From JABMMZ01 sp964438995 (GTDB lineage: Bacteria > Bacteroidota > Bacteroidia > NS11-12g > UBA955), in contig CAYTMQ010000014.1 in NCBI GenBank assembly GCA_964438995.1, positions 1 through 64,000 on the forward strand: 64,000 bases of DNA, in the 5' to 3' direction. The notes under the pieces were generated by a model. That model was not told the DNA's origin. It saw only the letters and a list, made by a program, of their open reading frames with translations, and made no database searches. The position numbers and the translations under genes are program-made. This document shows positions 25,641 to 34,014 of this stretch, one piece after another (the stretch's first letter is position 1; each line of letters begins with the position of its first letter).

Positions 25641-25850
25641 ATGGAAGTAAAAGACAGCAACGGCAATATCTTAAACGACGGTGATTCAGTAACCCTTATC
25701 AAAGATTTAAAAGTAAAAGGCACTTCAACAACCTTAAAGAGAGGTACCATGGTAAAAAACATCCGTTTGACAGACGACAAGGATGAAGTTGAGTGCAAAA
25801 TCAACAAAATACAAATGGTGTTGCGCACCGAGTTTTTGAAAAAGGCTTAA
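25641..25850 (+). CDS. PhnA/YjdM C-terminal domain protein
   Basis: 69 aa matching the C-terminal KOW-like domain of YjdM (formerly PhnA): VKDSNGNILNDGDSVTLIKDLKVKGTSTTLKRGTMVKNIRLTDD, ending EFLKKA. E. coli YjdM has an extra N-terminal zinc ribbon that is absent here; the short form is widespread. Despite the old name it is not part of C-P lyase. Function unclear. Probably near-leaderless. Confidence 0.85.
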   Translation: MEVKDSNGNILNDGDSVTLIKDLKVKGTSTTLKRGTMVKNIRLTDDKDEVECKINKIQMVLRTEFLKKA

Positions 25851-25884
25851 AAGATTCAACTGATTAAAATTGGTTAATGAATTC

Positions 25885-25914
25885 TTGTTGATATAGAACT
25901 TTATAGTATTTTTG
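25885..25914 (+). promoter_or_regulatory. Promoter in front of the broken PAS gene
   Basis: TTG (25885-25887), 19-bp spacer, TATTTTTG (25907-25914). A good match to the phylum consensus that still stands in front of a decayed gene. Confidence 0.55.
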
Positions 25915-25948
25915 ATAAAAACTAAAAGTTCACCCCCTAATACTAAAC

Positions 25949-26269
25949 AATGAATTTTGATGTAAAATCAACAAACTACATCCAATTAACAATAGGTTAA
26001 TATTTAGAAAGGTACCTGGTTTATATTTATTATTGAATCCAGATTTATTCATTTTAGATGCCTCTGATGAATATTGTGCTGCCACTTTAACAAAAAGATA
26101 TTCTATTATAGAAAAACATCTTTTTGAAGTTTTTACCGACAATCCAGTCGACATAAAACGCACAGAAAGCATTGAAAACATTGACGACATTAGAAATAAA
26201 CCACTGACTATGAACATGTTTATTGAATTGGTCCAACGTTTTTTCCCGAATTGCTTTGCTAACAATTAA
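25949..26269 (+). pseudogene. Broken PAS-domain gene remnant
   Basis: An ATG at 25949 reads MNFDVKSTNYIQLTIG and then stops at 25997. A shift to another frame at about 25995 restores RKVPGLYLLLNPDLFILDASDEYCAATLTKR, and IIEKHLFEVFTDNP. This is the front of a PAS domain of the type seen in sensor kinases and phosphodiesterases (LPGLYLVLDPDxxIVAVSDAYLxAT... FPDNP). After about 60 residues the similarity ends and the frame closes at 26269, so the rest of the domain and any effector are missing. I read it as a frameshifted and truncated sensor gene. An alternative is a genuine 78-aa protein starting at the TTG at 26033. Confidence 0.55.
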
Positions 26270-26327
26270 TTTCCCTTTATAATTGTTCTAGAATTTCTAT
26301 TTACACGAATATGCATCATTTTAAACA

Positions 26328-26867
26328 ATGAGCAGATTACTATTTGAACAATTGCTTGACAGCGGCGACCTTAGAAGCATCAACGGGGTTGATGAAGTAT
26401 TAAAGCTGATCCATAACCAAAACGATTTTGACATCCTGTTTGCCTGCTTAAAAAGTCAGAATAGATTGGTTGTTGAACGCACAGCTGATGCGATAGAAAA
26501 ACTTAGTAGACATGACCCAAAATACTTGCAAAAGCACAAACAAAGCATTTTAAAGTATTGCTCAGTTGTTCAAAACAAAGAACTTAAATGGCATTTGGCT
26601 CAACTATTGCCCAGATTAGAACTCGACCAATTGGAATTGCGCAACATGTCCCAATTGCTAGAAGATTGGGCTAGAGACAAAAAAGAGTCGAGAATCTGTA
26701 GGGTGAACGCCCTACAAAGCTTATTCGATTTATCTTTAATCAATCGTAGGTCAAACGAGCACATTAGCACTTTACTAGATGTCTTAGAAATTGAAGACAT
26801 TCCCTCTTTAAACGCTAGAATTAGACAATTGCGAACCAAATTAGGCAAAATTCAAGCCAGCGCCTAG
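26328..26867 (+). CDS. HEAT-repeat-like helical protein
   Basis: 179 aa, almost all helical. Segments such as FDILFACLKSQNRLVVERTADAIEKLSRHDPKYL and LKWHLAQLLPRLELDQLELRNMSQLLEDWARDK have the paired amphipathic helices and the RxxAxxAI / LxxLL spacing of HEAT repeats. No signal peptide, so cytosolic. Likely a protein-binding scaffold; no specific function is inferred. Confidence 0.6.
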   Translation: MSRLLFEQLLDSGDLRSINGVDEVLKLIHNQNDFDILFACLKSQNRLVVERTADAIEKLSRHDPKYLQKHKQSILKYCSVVQNKELKWHLAQLLPRLELDQLELRNMSQLLEDWARDKKESRICRVNALQSLFDLSLINRRSNEHISTLLDVLEIEDIPSLNARIRQLRTKLGKIQASA

Positions 26868-26920
26868 TTCTTACTTTTCGATTTGCTGCACAACATCATC
26901 GAACAATTTTGATGGATTAA

Positions 26921-26954
26921 TTTGCTTTTTTCCAATCAAATTATGTTAAATTTG
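26921..26954 (+). promoter_or_regulatory. Promoter of the gloA2 gene group
   Basis: TTTG (26921-26924), 22-bp spacer, TAAATTTG (26947-26954). Leaves a leader of about 118 nt, long for this genome, containing the hairpin AGAAAT-ATCG-ATTTCT near 26985-27000. Confidence 0.45.
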
Positions 26955-27078
26955 TCTAACCATTCTCAGCAATGTTGTTAAATATAGAAATATCGATTTC
27001 TCAATTCCCACAGTTCATAGATTTTCGAACGGGACTTGACAGTTAACTCGATCATTTCAACCATTAATTTTTAACAAC

Positions 27079-27477
27079 ATGAAAACAGCATTATCACTTA
27101 ACAAAATACACCACATTTCAATCATTTGCTCTGATTATCAAAAATCCAAAGCTTTTTACACTGAAATACTGGGATTGCATATATTACAAGAAATCTACCG
27201 ATCAGAAAGAAATTCGCACAAACTGGATTTGTCGCTGAATGGCCATTATGTTTTAGAACTCTTTTCTTTTCCTAATCCACCTAAAAGACCTACTCAGCCA
27301 GAGGCATGCGGACTGAGACACTTGGCTTTTGAAGTGGATGACATTGAAGGTACATTGGCGTATTTAAAAACCAATGGTTTTAAGGTAGAGAACATTAGAA
27401 AAGATGAACACACCCATAAACGGTTTATGTTTATGAGTGACCCAGATGATTTACCAATTGAGTTTTACGAAAGATGA
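27079..27477 (+). CDS. gloA2: VOC-superfamily glyoxalase-like protein GloA2/YaeR
   Basis: 132 aa closely following E. coli YaeR: VHHISIICSDYQKSKAFYTEILG, LDLSLNGHYVLELFSFPNPPKRPTQPEACGLRHLAFEVDDI, KRFMFMSDPDDLPIEFYE. Metal-site residues His (first strand), Glu (ELFSF), His (LRHLAF) and Glu (IEFYE) are all present. Its substrate is not established. Overlaps the next gene by 4 bp (ATGA), so the two are coupled. Confidence 0.88.
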   Translation: MKTALSLNKIHHISIICSDYQKSKAFYTEILGLHILQEIYRSERNSHKLDLSLNGHYVLELFSFPNPPKRPTQPEACGLRHLAFEVDDIEGTLAYLKTNGFKVENIRKDEHTHKRFMFMSDPDDLPIEFYER

Positions 27478-28139
27478 ATATGGAGCAACCCGACTGGAAA
27501 TTTGTAGCACAACAACTACGTCAACCAAATGGCGAATTTGCCAACGAAATTGGCAACCGTATGAACGAGAGCAATGCTGAATTGCACGAATACACGTTTA
27601 AAACCCTCAACATACTACCCAAAAGTGAAGTACTAGAAATAGGCATGGGCAACGGTAATTTTGTGAAACAATTGTTCCAACTATATCCAGATATGCACTA
27701 TACTGGATTAGACTATTCAAAAGAAATGGTAGAAGCGTCGTTGGTCAACAATGTTGACTTAGTGCAACAAAATAAAGTACATTTTATACATTGCAACATC
27801 GATGATTTACCGTATGCCGAAGAACTATACGACAACATATTTACCATCAACACCCTGTATTTCTGGGCCTCTCCTAATAAAACGCTACAATCTATAAGGC
27901 GATTATTAAAACCTAATGGTGTTTTAACGATTGGAATAAGACCTAAACATGTGATGGAAGAACATCCATTTACTGCACATGGTTTTACCCTATATAGCGA
28001 ACAAGATGCAAAACAACTTCTTGAAAAAAATGCTTTCGACATCATCGATGTAACATTGAAAAAAGAGACACCTAAAAGAGGCATTTCAGAACAAGAAATG
28101 GTATTCGAATCATTGATTATATCAGCAAAAAAACAATAG
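27474..28139 (+). CDS. Class I SAM-dependent methyltransferase
   Basis: 221 aa. Motif I VLEIGMGNGNFV (about 55-66), then GLDYSKEMVEAS, the acidic strand end, HCNIDDLPYAEELYDNIFTINTLYFW (motif II) and LKPNGVLTIGIRP (motif III): the Methyltransf_11 pattern. The start has an alternative ATG six bases on. Coupled to gloA2 by an ATGA overlap, and 1 bp from the following NAD-binding gene. Substrate unknown. Confidence 0.85.
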   Translation: MNMEQPDWKFVAQQLRQPNGEFANEIGNRMNESNAELHEYTFKTLNILPKSEVLEIGMGNGNFVKQLFQLYPDMHYTGLDYSKEMVEASLVNNVDLVQQNKVHFIHCNIDDLPYAEELYDNIFTINTLYFWASPNKTLQSIRRLLKPNGVLTIGIRPKHVMEEHPFTAHGFTLYSEQDAKQLLEKNAFDIIDVTLKKETPKRGISEQEMVFESLIISAKKQ

Positions 28140-28140
28140 C

Positions 28141-28809
28141 ATGCACACACCATTAAAAGTCATTCTAACCGGCGCTACTGGAATGGTAGGCGAAGGCGTT
28201 TTATTAGAATGCTTAAACTCAACACTTGTAGAATCTATCTTGGTTGTCAACAGAAAACCCTGTGGCTACCAACACCCAAAGTTGAAAGAAATACTACACA
28301 GCGATTTCCAAAACATAGAACCTATAGCCGAACAACTGAAGGGTTACAATACATGTTTGTTTTGCCTTGGTGTATCATCTGTGGGCATGAATGAAGCCGA
28401 CTATACAAAATTAACGTATACTTTGACTTTACACTTTGCTCAAACATTGGCTAATGAGCAAGAAGGCATGACATTTTCTTACATTTCTGGAGCTAGCACC
28501 GATAGCACAGAGAAAGGCCGAATGATGTGGGCAAGGGTAAAAGGTAAAACAGAAAACGACCTTCAAAAGTTGAACTTTAAAAAGGTGTATCTCTACCGTC
28601 CAGGCATGATCAAACCAACCAAAGGACAGAAAAACACTTTGTCTTACTACAAATACTTGGGTTGGCTTTTTCCATTGATTAAACTACTGGGTGCTGGTAC
28701 TACCATGCAGCAGCTTGGGCAATCGATGATAAGGACCGCATATTATCAAACGGATAATAAAATTTTAGAAATTAAAGACATCATTAAGACTTCTACCTTA
28801 AATTCGTAG
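28141..28809 (+). CDS. NAD(P)-binding short-chain-like protein (YbjT/HTATIP2 type)
   Basis: 222 aa. Rossmann motif VILTGATGMVGEGVLLECL at residues 7-25, then VVNRKPCG, CLFCLGVSSVGMNEADYTKLTYTLTLHFAQT, FSYISGASTDS, and MMWARVKGKTENDLQKL with VYLYRPGMI. This is the atypical SDR group related to HTATIP2 oxidoreductases; no classical YxxxK is evident apart from the WARVKGKTE segment. Part of the plus-strand group 27079-30132. Confidence 0.8.
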   Translation: MHTPLKVILTGATGMVGEGVLLECLNSTLVESILVVNRKPCGYQHPKLKEILHSDFQNIEPIAEQLKGYNTCLFCLGVSSVGMNEADYTKLTYTLTLHFAQTLANEQEGMTFSYISGASTDSTEKGRMMWARVKGKTENDLQKLNFKKVYLYRPGMIKPTKGQKNTLSYYKYLGWLFPLIKLLGAGTTMQQLGQSMIRTAYYQTDNKILEIKDIIKTSTLNS

Positions 28810-28810
28810 C

Positions 28811-29302
28811 ATGATTTTTCATCTATCATTAGACAAACTTTCAAAAGGTATTACAATCTTCACCATATTATTGATGGCATTTGCAGCCATCTCCCCTTTC
28901 TTTTTTTCGCCCGAAGATGTGACACCTGCGATATTCTTGATTCCATTTTTCATCATTATACTGATTCTTCCCTATTTGTGGAAACCTAGATATTACGAAA
29001 TAACAGAAGACTCATTGATCATTCATAGAATCATCCGTCCCGTTAGAATTTCACTAAGTGATATAGAACAAGTAAGAGAAGGCAATAAGGATGAATTCAG
29101 AAACTCGATAAGAATATTTGGTTCAGGTGGATTTTTTGGCTATTACGGAAAATTTAGAAACAGCACCCATAAGACATTTACCATGCACGCGAGTCGTATG
29201 AGTAACTATGTTTTAGTATTCACTAAAAATGGCTTGAAAGTATTGACACCAGACAAACAGCAGGACATGATAGATGCCTTACAACAACGACTAACAAAAT
29301 AA
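28811..29302 (+). CDS. Membrane protein with bacterial PH domain
   Basis: 163 aa. Two N-terminal helices (about 12-32 and 40-59) and then a PH-like beta domain: RYYEITEDSLIIHRIIRPVRISLSDIEQVRE, FGSGGFFGYYGKFRNSTHKTFTMHASRMSNYVLVF, LTPDKQQDMIDALQQ. The FGSGGFFGYYG stretch is conserved in this bPH group. The domain faces the cytosol. One base separates it from the preceding gene. Confidence 0.75.
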   Translation: MIFHLSLDKLSKGITIFTILLMAFAAISPFFFSPEDVTPAIFLIPFFIIILILPYLWKPRYYEITEDSLIIHRIIRPVRISLSDIEQVREGNKDEFRNSIRIFGSGGFFGYYGKFRNSTHKTFTMHASRMSNYVLVFTKNGLKVLTPDKQQDMIDALQQRLTK

Positions 29303-29332
29303 ATCTAAGCAACTTTTTTACATTAATAGACT

Positions 29333-29704
29333 ATGGAAGAAATTATTGACGTTTCGGCAGAACCCGTTAAAATAAACAATAAGAAACACATAAGAAATAT
29401 TATCCTTTTAACAATTTTCAATATAGTTGCTTATACTTTATTAATTAAACCGAGCAATAATGACAACGCCTATTTGGAGAATTTTTTCTCAGCCTTGGTT
29501 ACCTTTTCAATCGGATTCCCTCTAATAAGCCTAATAATATCAGTACCATTAAATTTTATCCCGTACAAAGAATATTCATATTCTGACCGCTACTACAGGA
29601 CTTTTTTATTATCCAATCTCTGGATCAATGTAATTTTTGGATTTATGCTTGTCTTAATATTATTGTTTACTATTGTTGGTTTTTACCCTCCAAAATATTC
29701 TTGA
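29333..29704 (+). CDS. Hypothetical membrane protein
   Basis: 123 aa with three hydrophobic helices (about 20-40, 48-72, 92-116). N-terminal charged segment MEEIIDVSAEPVKINNKKH. No recognised family. Its stop overlaps the TTG start of the next gene by 4 bases (TTGA), so the two are probably co-translated. Confidence 0.55.
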   Translation: MEEIIDVSAEPVKINNKKHIRNIILLTIFNIVAYTLLIKPSNNDNAYLENFFSALVTFSIGFPLISLIISVPLNFIPYKEYSYSDRYYRTFLLSNLWINVIFGFMLVLILLFTIVGFYPPKYS

Positions 29705-30132
29705 AGAATAGGGCCTTAAGAATTGCACTGTTTTTTGCCACCCAAATCATTGGCACGGCATACATGTACCAATTGTATAGCAGTAATAATAAGTTATACA
29801 AACGTATACTAGATAACGGCATTTTTAGTCATATAACCACCAAACAAGAAACAAAATTCGGTGTTGATTATGCAGTCTTTAGCTTTACCACAAAAGACAA
29901 TAGAACCGTAAAAGAATCGAAAAAGACCAGCGATTATAGAGCTTTTTCGGAACAGGTTGTTGTATACAACTCAAAGAATCCTGAAGAATTTTTATTAAGC
30001 GATGAAATTAAAAATCACAGCGAGGTTTGGCATTTAGGTGGAAGTATATTTGGCGCTATTTTTATCGGCGTTTGGATGCATATGGTGATTGTATTCTTAT
30101 TAAAATTTTATTCAAGAATAAAAACGTATTGA
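29701..30132 (+). CDS. DUF3592-like membrane protein
   Basis: 143 aa. TTG start at 29701 overlapping the previous stop as TTGA. N-terminal helix (ALRIALFFATQIIGTAYMYQLY), an extracytoplasmic beta domain (FSHITTKQETKFGVDYAVFSFTTKDNRTVKES, VVVYNSKNPEEFLLS) and a C-terminal helix. The phrase VxYNxKNPEExLL is typical of DUF3592. Function unknown. Likely partner of the preceding membrane protein. Confidence 0.6.
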   Translation: MKNRALRIALFFATQIIGTAYMYQLYSSNNKLYKRILDNGIFSHITTKQETKFGVDYAVFSFTTKDNRTVKESKKTSDYRAFSEQVVVYNSKNPEEFLLSDEIKNHSEVWHLGGSIFGAIFIGVWMHMVIVFLLKFYSRIKTY

Positions 30133-30183
30133 ATGAGCGTTCTAAAAACTAACCATCTAATTCTAATAAAGTTCGATTAAGTA

Positions 30184-32130
30184 TCACTTAAGTACTTTAA
30201 AACATTTTATACCATCTAATGTTTTCAGCTTTAAAACATATACACCTTCAGGCATTTGTGACATATCTAGTTGTGTAAACTCTAAAATGTTAGTATTCGC
30301 TAAAACCAATTTCCCTGTTACATCAAATAACTCAGCGCTTTTCAAAATAGCATTTGGATCGTTGATCAACAACTTATCTTTTACTGGATTTGGAAAAACT
30401 CTGATAGAGTTAAAATCAGCATTTGAAATAGAAACTATCTCTCCCTTGTACATGGCGACAGTATAAGCTGTATTGGTAACAATGGGCGGATTAAAATCAA
30501 AATAGATGAAAGCAGTATTTTGTATGGCTTCTAAATGTTTAAGTGTATCTTTAGGAGGAATTGTAAATGTAGCAAAACCATGCGACAGAACTTGGTTGGT
30601 ATGGCTATCAGGTAGATTGATGCTATCAAAATACAACTTTAGAACCTGCCCGTTAAGTTTAAACTTACAGGTATGACTGCTACAGATAAATTGTAATTTA
30701 GACGTGTCCAATTTCTGGCTTATAGTATCTACAATAACAATGTTTTTAGCTTCGGCATTTCCTGTGTTTTGAAAATTAATGGTGTACTCCAAAGCATCTT
30801 TAAAACCAGGCAACACACGCTCGCTATCAACCAATTTATTGTTTGGGTCGTATGCACTTTTTACTTTAATATAACTTCTTCTTTTATTGTTAGCATAATT
30901 GGGCTCTACTCCATATCCTACTATCTCTGCATCAACAAAAATTGTATCTCCTAATTTAGCTGTTGGTTCAACATACAATTCATAAAGGTTATTACTTGAC
31001 ATATTTCCCATATTCAAATTATCGTAAAACACTTCAGCATATTTTGAATTGAAAACGTCCACTCTCACATTCGGCGTTTTAACTTTTTTAAGCTGTGCTG
31101 GCCCGCTAATACTCACTTTTAATAAGCCACTATCAATTGTTTCGCACGTTTTATAGGAGTGGTAATTTAAATTTCCCACCCAAATATATAAATCGGTAGT
31201 TTCGTTTGGGTAAGCTCTATTGAATACACCAGCATATCCTCCATAAAAATCGTTGATGCGTTTAACACAATTGTATGCAAAACTTAATTCTAAGGTAGTG
31301 TCTTTGTATGTGCGAGGTTGAATGATGGTATCGTGCATCAAACAGGTATATGAAAAGGTGTCGGTATTGCTAGGCCAAAGTCTTAATTTATAAAGCTTAT
31401 TTGAATCTAAAAGAAAATAACTATACCCTCCAAAAAATCCCGGCATACCTACTGCGTATTGATTATTCGCATCGACTAACACAGGTGCACCAATGACATA
31501 CTCATCTGTATTATCTTTGACACAATTGTTGTTCAAATCTCTAAAAGATTTTATCACCACCCAATGCCTATCTCCTATTGTGTCAATAAATTTCTGACAT
31601 ATGGTGAAAGTGGTATCATTGCATTGATTTTCAAGATAGCACATGGTATGTTCCTGATGATCATTAATGGTCGCAAGTGCTACAATTTCATCATTAAACT
31701 GAGTCATGGTATCACCATCCAAAATCCACTTAAAGTAATTTCTTACCCTCGAAACTTGATGATCTGCTGTAAAAAGGAATTCATTCCCTTTATTATATAA
31801 TTTAAAACCAGGAGGCTCTTTGGTATTTTCAACACAAACGTGACGAATGAAAGTATCTGAATTTCCACTTTTGTCAAATACTATGTATGTTACAGTGTAT
31901 TGACCAACTCTATTAGTTCTGACATTTGAAAAAGTGATGATAGATGATGTAATATTACCGTCAACATTGTCATAAGCACTTGCACCAGGGTCAACATAGG
32001 GCATATTTAAACAATCCACCTCTATACATCCATTAGCACCAGGATTTGGTGTAATAACTGGCGCAATGGTATCTTGCGACCAAAGTATATTGATTTTAAA
32101 CAACAATACAAGTACTAATAGCTTTTTCAA
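30184..32130 (-). CDS. T9SS type A secreted protein with DUF5011-like and DUF7619-like domains
   Basis: 648 aa from a TTG at 32130, chosen because it opens an ideal signal peptide (MKKLLVLVLLFKINILWSQ) and sits 9 bp after a -7 element. Near residues 25-95 is a DUF5011/HYR-type domain (PYVDPGASAYDNVDGNITSSI, GQYTVTYIVFDKSGN). Near 430-560 is a DUF7619-type beta domain (DPNNKLVDSERVLPGFKDALEYTINFQNTGNAEAKNIVIVDTIS). The last 75 residues are a type A sorting domain (IRVFPNPVKDKLLI, AELFDVTGKLVL, PEGVYVLKLK, CFKVLK). Exported and surface-attached by the T9SS; role unknown. Confidence 0.82.
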   Translation of the reverse strand: MKKLLVLVLLFKINILWSQDTIAPVITPNPGANGCIEVDCLNMPYVDPGASAYDNVDGNITSSIITFSNVRTNRVGQYTVTYIVFDKSGNSDTFIRHVCVENTKEPPGFKLYNKGNEFLFTADHQVSRVRNYFKWILDGDTMTQFNDEIVALATINDHQEHTMCYLENQCNDTTFTICQKFIDTIGDRHWVVIKSFRDLNNNCVKDNTDEYVIGAPVLVDANNQYAVGMPGFFGGYSYFLLDSNKLYKLRLWPSNTDTFSYTCLMHDTIIQPRTYKDTTLELSFAYNCVKRINDFYGGYAGVFNRAYPNETTDLYIWVGNLNYHSYKTCETIDSGLLKVSISGPAQLKKVKTPNVRVDVFNSKYAEVFYDNLNMGNMSSNNLYELYVEPTAKLGDTIFVDAEIVGYGVEPNYANNKRRSYIKVKSAYDPNNKLVDSERVLPGFKDALEYTINFQNTGNAEAKNIVIVDTISQKLDTSKLQFICSSHTCKFKLNGQVLKLYFDSINLPDSHTNQVLSHGFATFTIPPKDTLKHLEAIQNTAFIYFDFNPPIVTNTAYTVAMYKGEIVSISNADFNSIRVFPNPVKDKLLINDPNAILKSAELFDVTGKLVLANTNILEFTQLDMSQMPEGVYVLKLKTLDGIKCFKVLK

Positions 32131-32138
32131 CTTAGAAA

Positions 32139-32146
32139 CAAATTTA
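32139..32146 (-). promoter_or_regulatory. -7 element of the T9SS type A gene
   Basis: Minus strand TAAATTTG, 8 bp before the TTG at 32130. Its position argues for the downstream start, since the in-frame TTG at 32160 lies upstream of it. Confidence 0.5.
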
Positions 32147-32259
32147 ACTTTAAAACACAAAGTTTATAGCAACATTTCACAATTTTGACCGCTTCATGAC
32201 CGATTTAATAACATAAAATGACAATGTTTTAAATTAAAGAAACTCTAGCAATAAATTCT

Positions 32260-32267
32260 TATATTTG
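32260..32267 (+). promoter_or_regulatory. -7 element of the 32293 lipoprotein gene
   Basis: TATATTTG, about 25 bp before the ATG. No clear -33 box. Confidence 0.45.
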
Positions 32268-32292
32268 AATTCACAACCTCTTACAACCAAGC

Positions 32293-32997
32293 ATGAAGTC
32301 AATGACTAACAACTCCTATTTGTTGATTTTAATCTTTGTAACTTTTGCACTAAATGCTTGCAACAGCGACTGCCACGACAAAGGCAATTGCGACCCCGAG
32401 TATTATCGTTGGGATTTAGGAGAAGCTAAAAGTTATCTTTGGGCAGATACTGGTAGTTATTGGATTTACAAAAACTCAAAAACTGGAGAATTAGATACAC
32501 AGACTTGCGTCGGATCAAAAACCTATTGGGTGAACGTTAAGGGCAATACTAACTATGCTAAACATATTACAATAGATTATGAAGTGCTTAATAGAAGGTT
32601 ATATAGTACATATAATAAATGGTATTATAACGATAAAACAACAGACGCAAATCCAAATGTTGCGGTCCTTGAGAATAATATTATTGTAGATAGAACAGTT
32701 GGAGGGCAAGGTATAAATATTCCTTTCTCATATCCATTTGTAAAAGGATTAGGAGGAAATACAGGAAGTAGTTCAACCACCTGCACCAATACAGATACCA
32801 GCATTATTGTGAATGGCAAAACATACGACCATGTGGTGGTGTTTGATGTTAATATGGATGAAATTTGGGAAGAGAAATTAGGTTGCATAAGACCTAACAC
32901 AAAATATTTTTGGGTAAAAAACATTGGATTAATTAAAAAGACTATGAATAGATGCAATTACTCTTGGGACTTAATAGACTATAAAATAATCCCATAA
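32293..32997 (+). CDS. Hypothetical lipoprotein
   Basis: 234 aa. Signal at about 1-22 with lipobox LNAC (Cys23). The mature start CNSDCHDKGNCDPEYYRWDLGEAKSYLWADTGSYWIYKNSKTGE has two further cysteines and an aromatic DTGSYWIYKN motif, seen in small Bacteroidota lipoproteins. A later Cys pair (TCVGSK, CTNTDT) suggests disulfides. No function known. Confidence 0.6.
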   Translation: MKSMTNNSYLLILIFVTFALNACNSDCHDKGNCDPEYYRWDLGEAKSYLWADTGSYWIYKNSKTGELDTQTCVGSKTYWVNVKGNTNYAKHITIDYEVLNRRLYSTYNKWYYNDKTTDANPNVAVLENNIIVDRTVGGQGINIPFSYPFVKGLGGNTGSSSTTCTNTDTSIIVNGKTYDHVVVFDVNMDEIWEEKLGCIRPNTKYFWVKNIGLIKKTMNRCNYSWDLIDYKIIP

Positions 32998-33017
32998 AAA
33001 CAGACCTTTTTTAAGTT

Positions 33018-33025
33018 TATCTTTG
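33018..33025 (+). promoter_or_regulatory. -7 element of the methyltransferase gene
   Basis: TATCTTTG, 4 bp before the ATG at 33030, implying a leaderless transcript. Confidence 0.55.
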
Positions 33026-33029
33026 CAAC

Positions 33030-33653
33030 ATGAGCAATCAATGGACTGATAGATGGAATGAGCGATACAAAGCGCAAGACTTTGCTTATGGTAAAACACC
33101 AAATAACTTTCTTAAAGAGCAAATTCAAGAGTTTGAACCTGGAAAAATTCTTTTCCCAGCTGAAGGAGAAGGCAGAAATGCCGTATTTGCAGCAACTCTT
33201 GGTTGGAATGTCGATGCTTTTGATATCAGCCACGAAGGCAAGAAAAAAGCCGATTTGCTTGCTCATGAAATGAACGTAAACATCGATTACAAAGTAGGCA
33301 ACTTAGTTGACTTGAATTACAAAGATGAGTCATTCGACGCCATTGCCCTTATTTACGCCCATTTTCCTGCCAATATCAAATCTGAACTCCACCAACAATT
33401 GATTCAAAAACTCAAAAAAGGCGGTATTGTCATCTTCGAAGCTTTTAGCAAATCTCATTTAGACTATGTGATGAAAGATGAAAAAGTTGGCGGACCCAAA
33501 GACATAGATGCTCTTTTTAGTATAGAAGAAATTGAATCTGATTTTAACCATTTCGAAATGTTATACCTAGAAGAATTGGTGATTCTATTGAACGAAGGAC
33601 TGTACCACAATGGCACAGGTTCTGTCATTCGCTTTGTTGGTCGCAAACTTTAA
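33030..33653 (+). CDS. TehB-like SAM-dependent methyltransferase
   Basis: 207 aa. Opening WTDRWNERYKAQDFAYGKTPNNFLKEQI is the TehB/thiopurine-type N-terminus. Motif I is atypical: ILFPAEGEGRNAVFAATLGWNVDAFDIS, with AEGEGRNAV replacing DLGCGxG. Then DESFDAIALIYAHFP and LKKGGIVIFEAFSK. Single gene with its own -7 element almost at the start codon. Substrate unknown; TehB-like proteins methylate tellurite or small thiols. Confidence 0.82.
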   Translation: MSNQWTDRWNERYKAQDFAYGKTPNNFLKEQIQEFEPGKILFPAEGEGRNAVFAATLGWNVDAFDISHEGKKKADLLAHEMNVNIDYKVGNLVDLNYKDESFDAIALIYAHFPANIKSELHQQLIQKLKKGGIVIFEAFSKSHLDYVMKDEKVGGPKDIDALFSIEEIESDFNHFEMLYLEELVILLNEGLYHNGTGSVIRFVGRKL

Positions 33654-33730
33654 ACAAGCTAGTTTTAAAATTTTAATCCCCTTATTATCTGCTATTTAAA
33701 GACAATAGCAAGCCTTTTCTTCAAATTTAT

Positions 33731-33767
33731 TTTGAGAAACCATTTGGTTGCATATATATTTGCAACC
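33731..33767 (+). promoter_or_regulatory. Promoter with ArsR-type operator
   Basis: TTTG (33731-33734), 20-bp spacer, TATATTTG (33755-33762). Two inverted repeats overlap it: AACCA-TT-TGGTT (33738-33749) in the spacer, and GGTTGCA (33746-33752) with TGCAACC (33761-33767) across the -7 box. Palindromes of this AACC/GGTT kind precede ArsR-SRPBCC operons, so this looks like the autoregulatory operator of the regulator whose remnant follows. Confidence 0.6.
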
Positions 33768-33909
33768 GTTTAGTTTCGTTTTATTGATTTAAAAATCGCC
33801 ATGTGGTTCCTTTTAGATTTAAGTTACTTTCGCATTAAGAAGTATTTTATCTAACAGAACATTGACATTTTTAAATTAAAAAAGCAACTACTACTTAAAA
33901 TTTTTAAAG

Positions 33910-34014
33910 ATGAAATCCATTGAAGTTTGGCTTCAGCATTTTAAGTCCACTTGGGAAAAACGCTTTTCTCAGTTAGATAAAGTCATTATAAAATTAAATA
34001 CATATAAAAAATGA
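33910..34014 (+). pseudogene. C-terminal remnant of an ArsR-family regulator
   Basis: 34 aa (MKSIEVWLQHFKSTWEKRF, ending NTYKK) matching the C-terminal dimerisation helices of ArsR regulators that sit beside SRPBCC genes (WLxxYRxFWExRLDxLExxL). The frame is open back to 33880 (YYLKFLK before the ATG). The helix-turn-helix half is missing: nothing like it is readable in the 140 bp between the operator and here. Its TGA overlaps the ATG of the SRPBCC gene by ATGA, the normal ArsR-SRPBCC junction. Confidence 0.55.
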
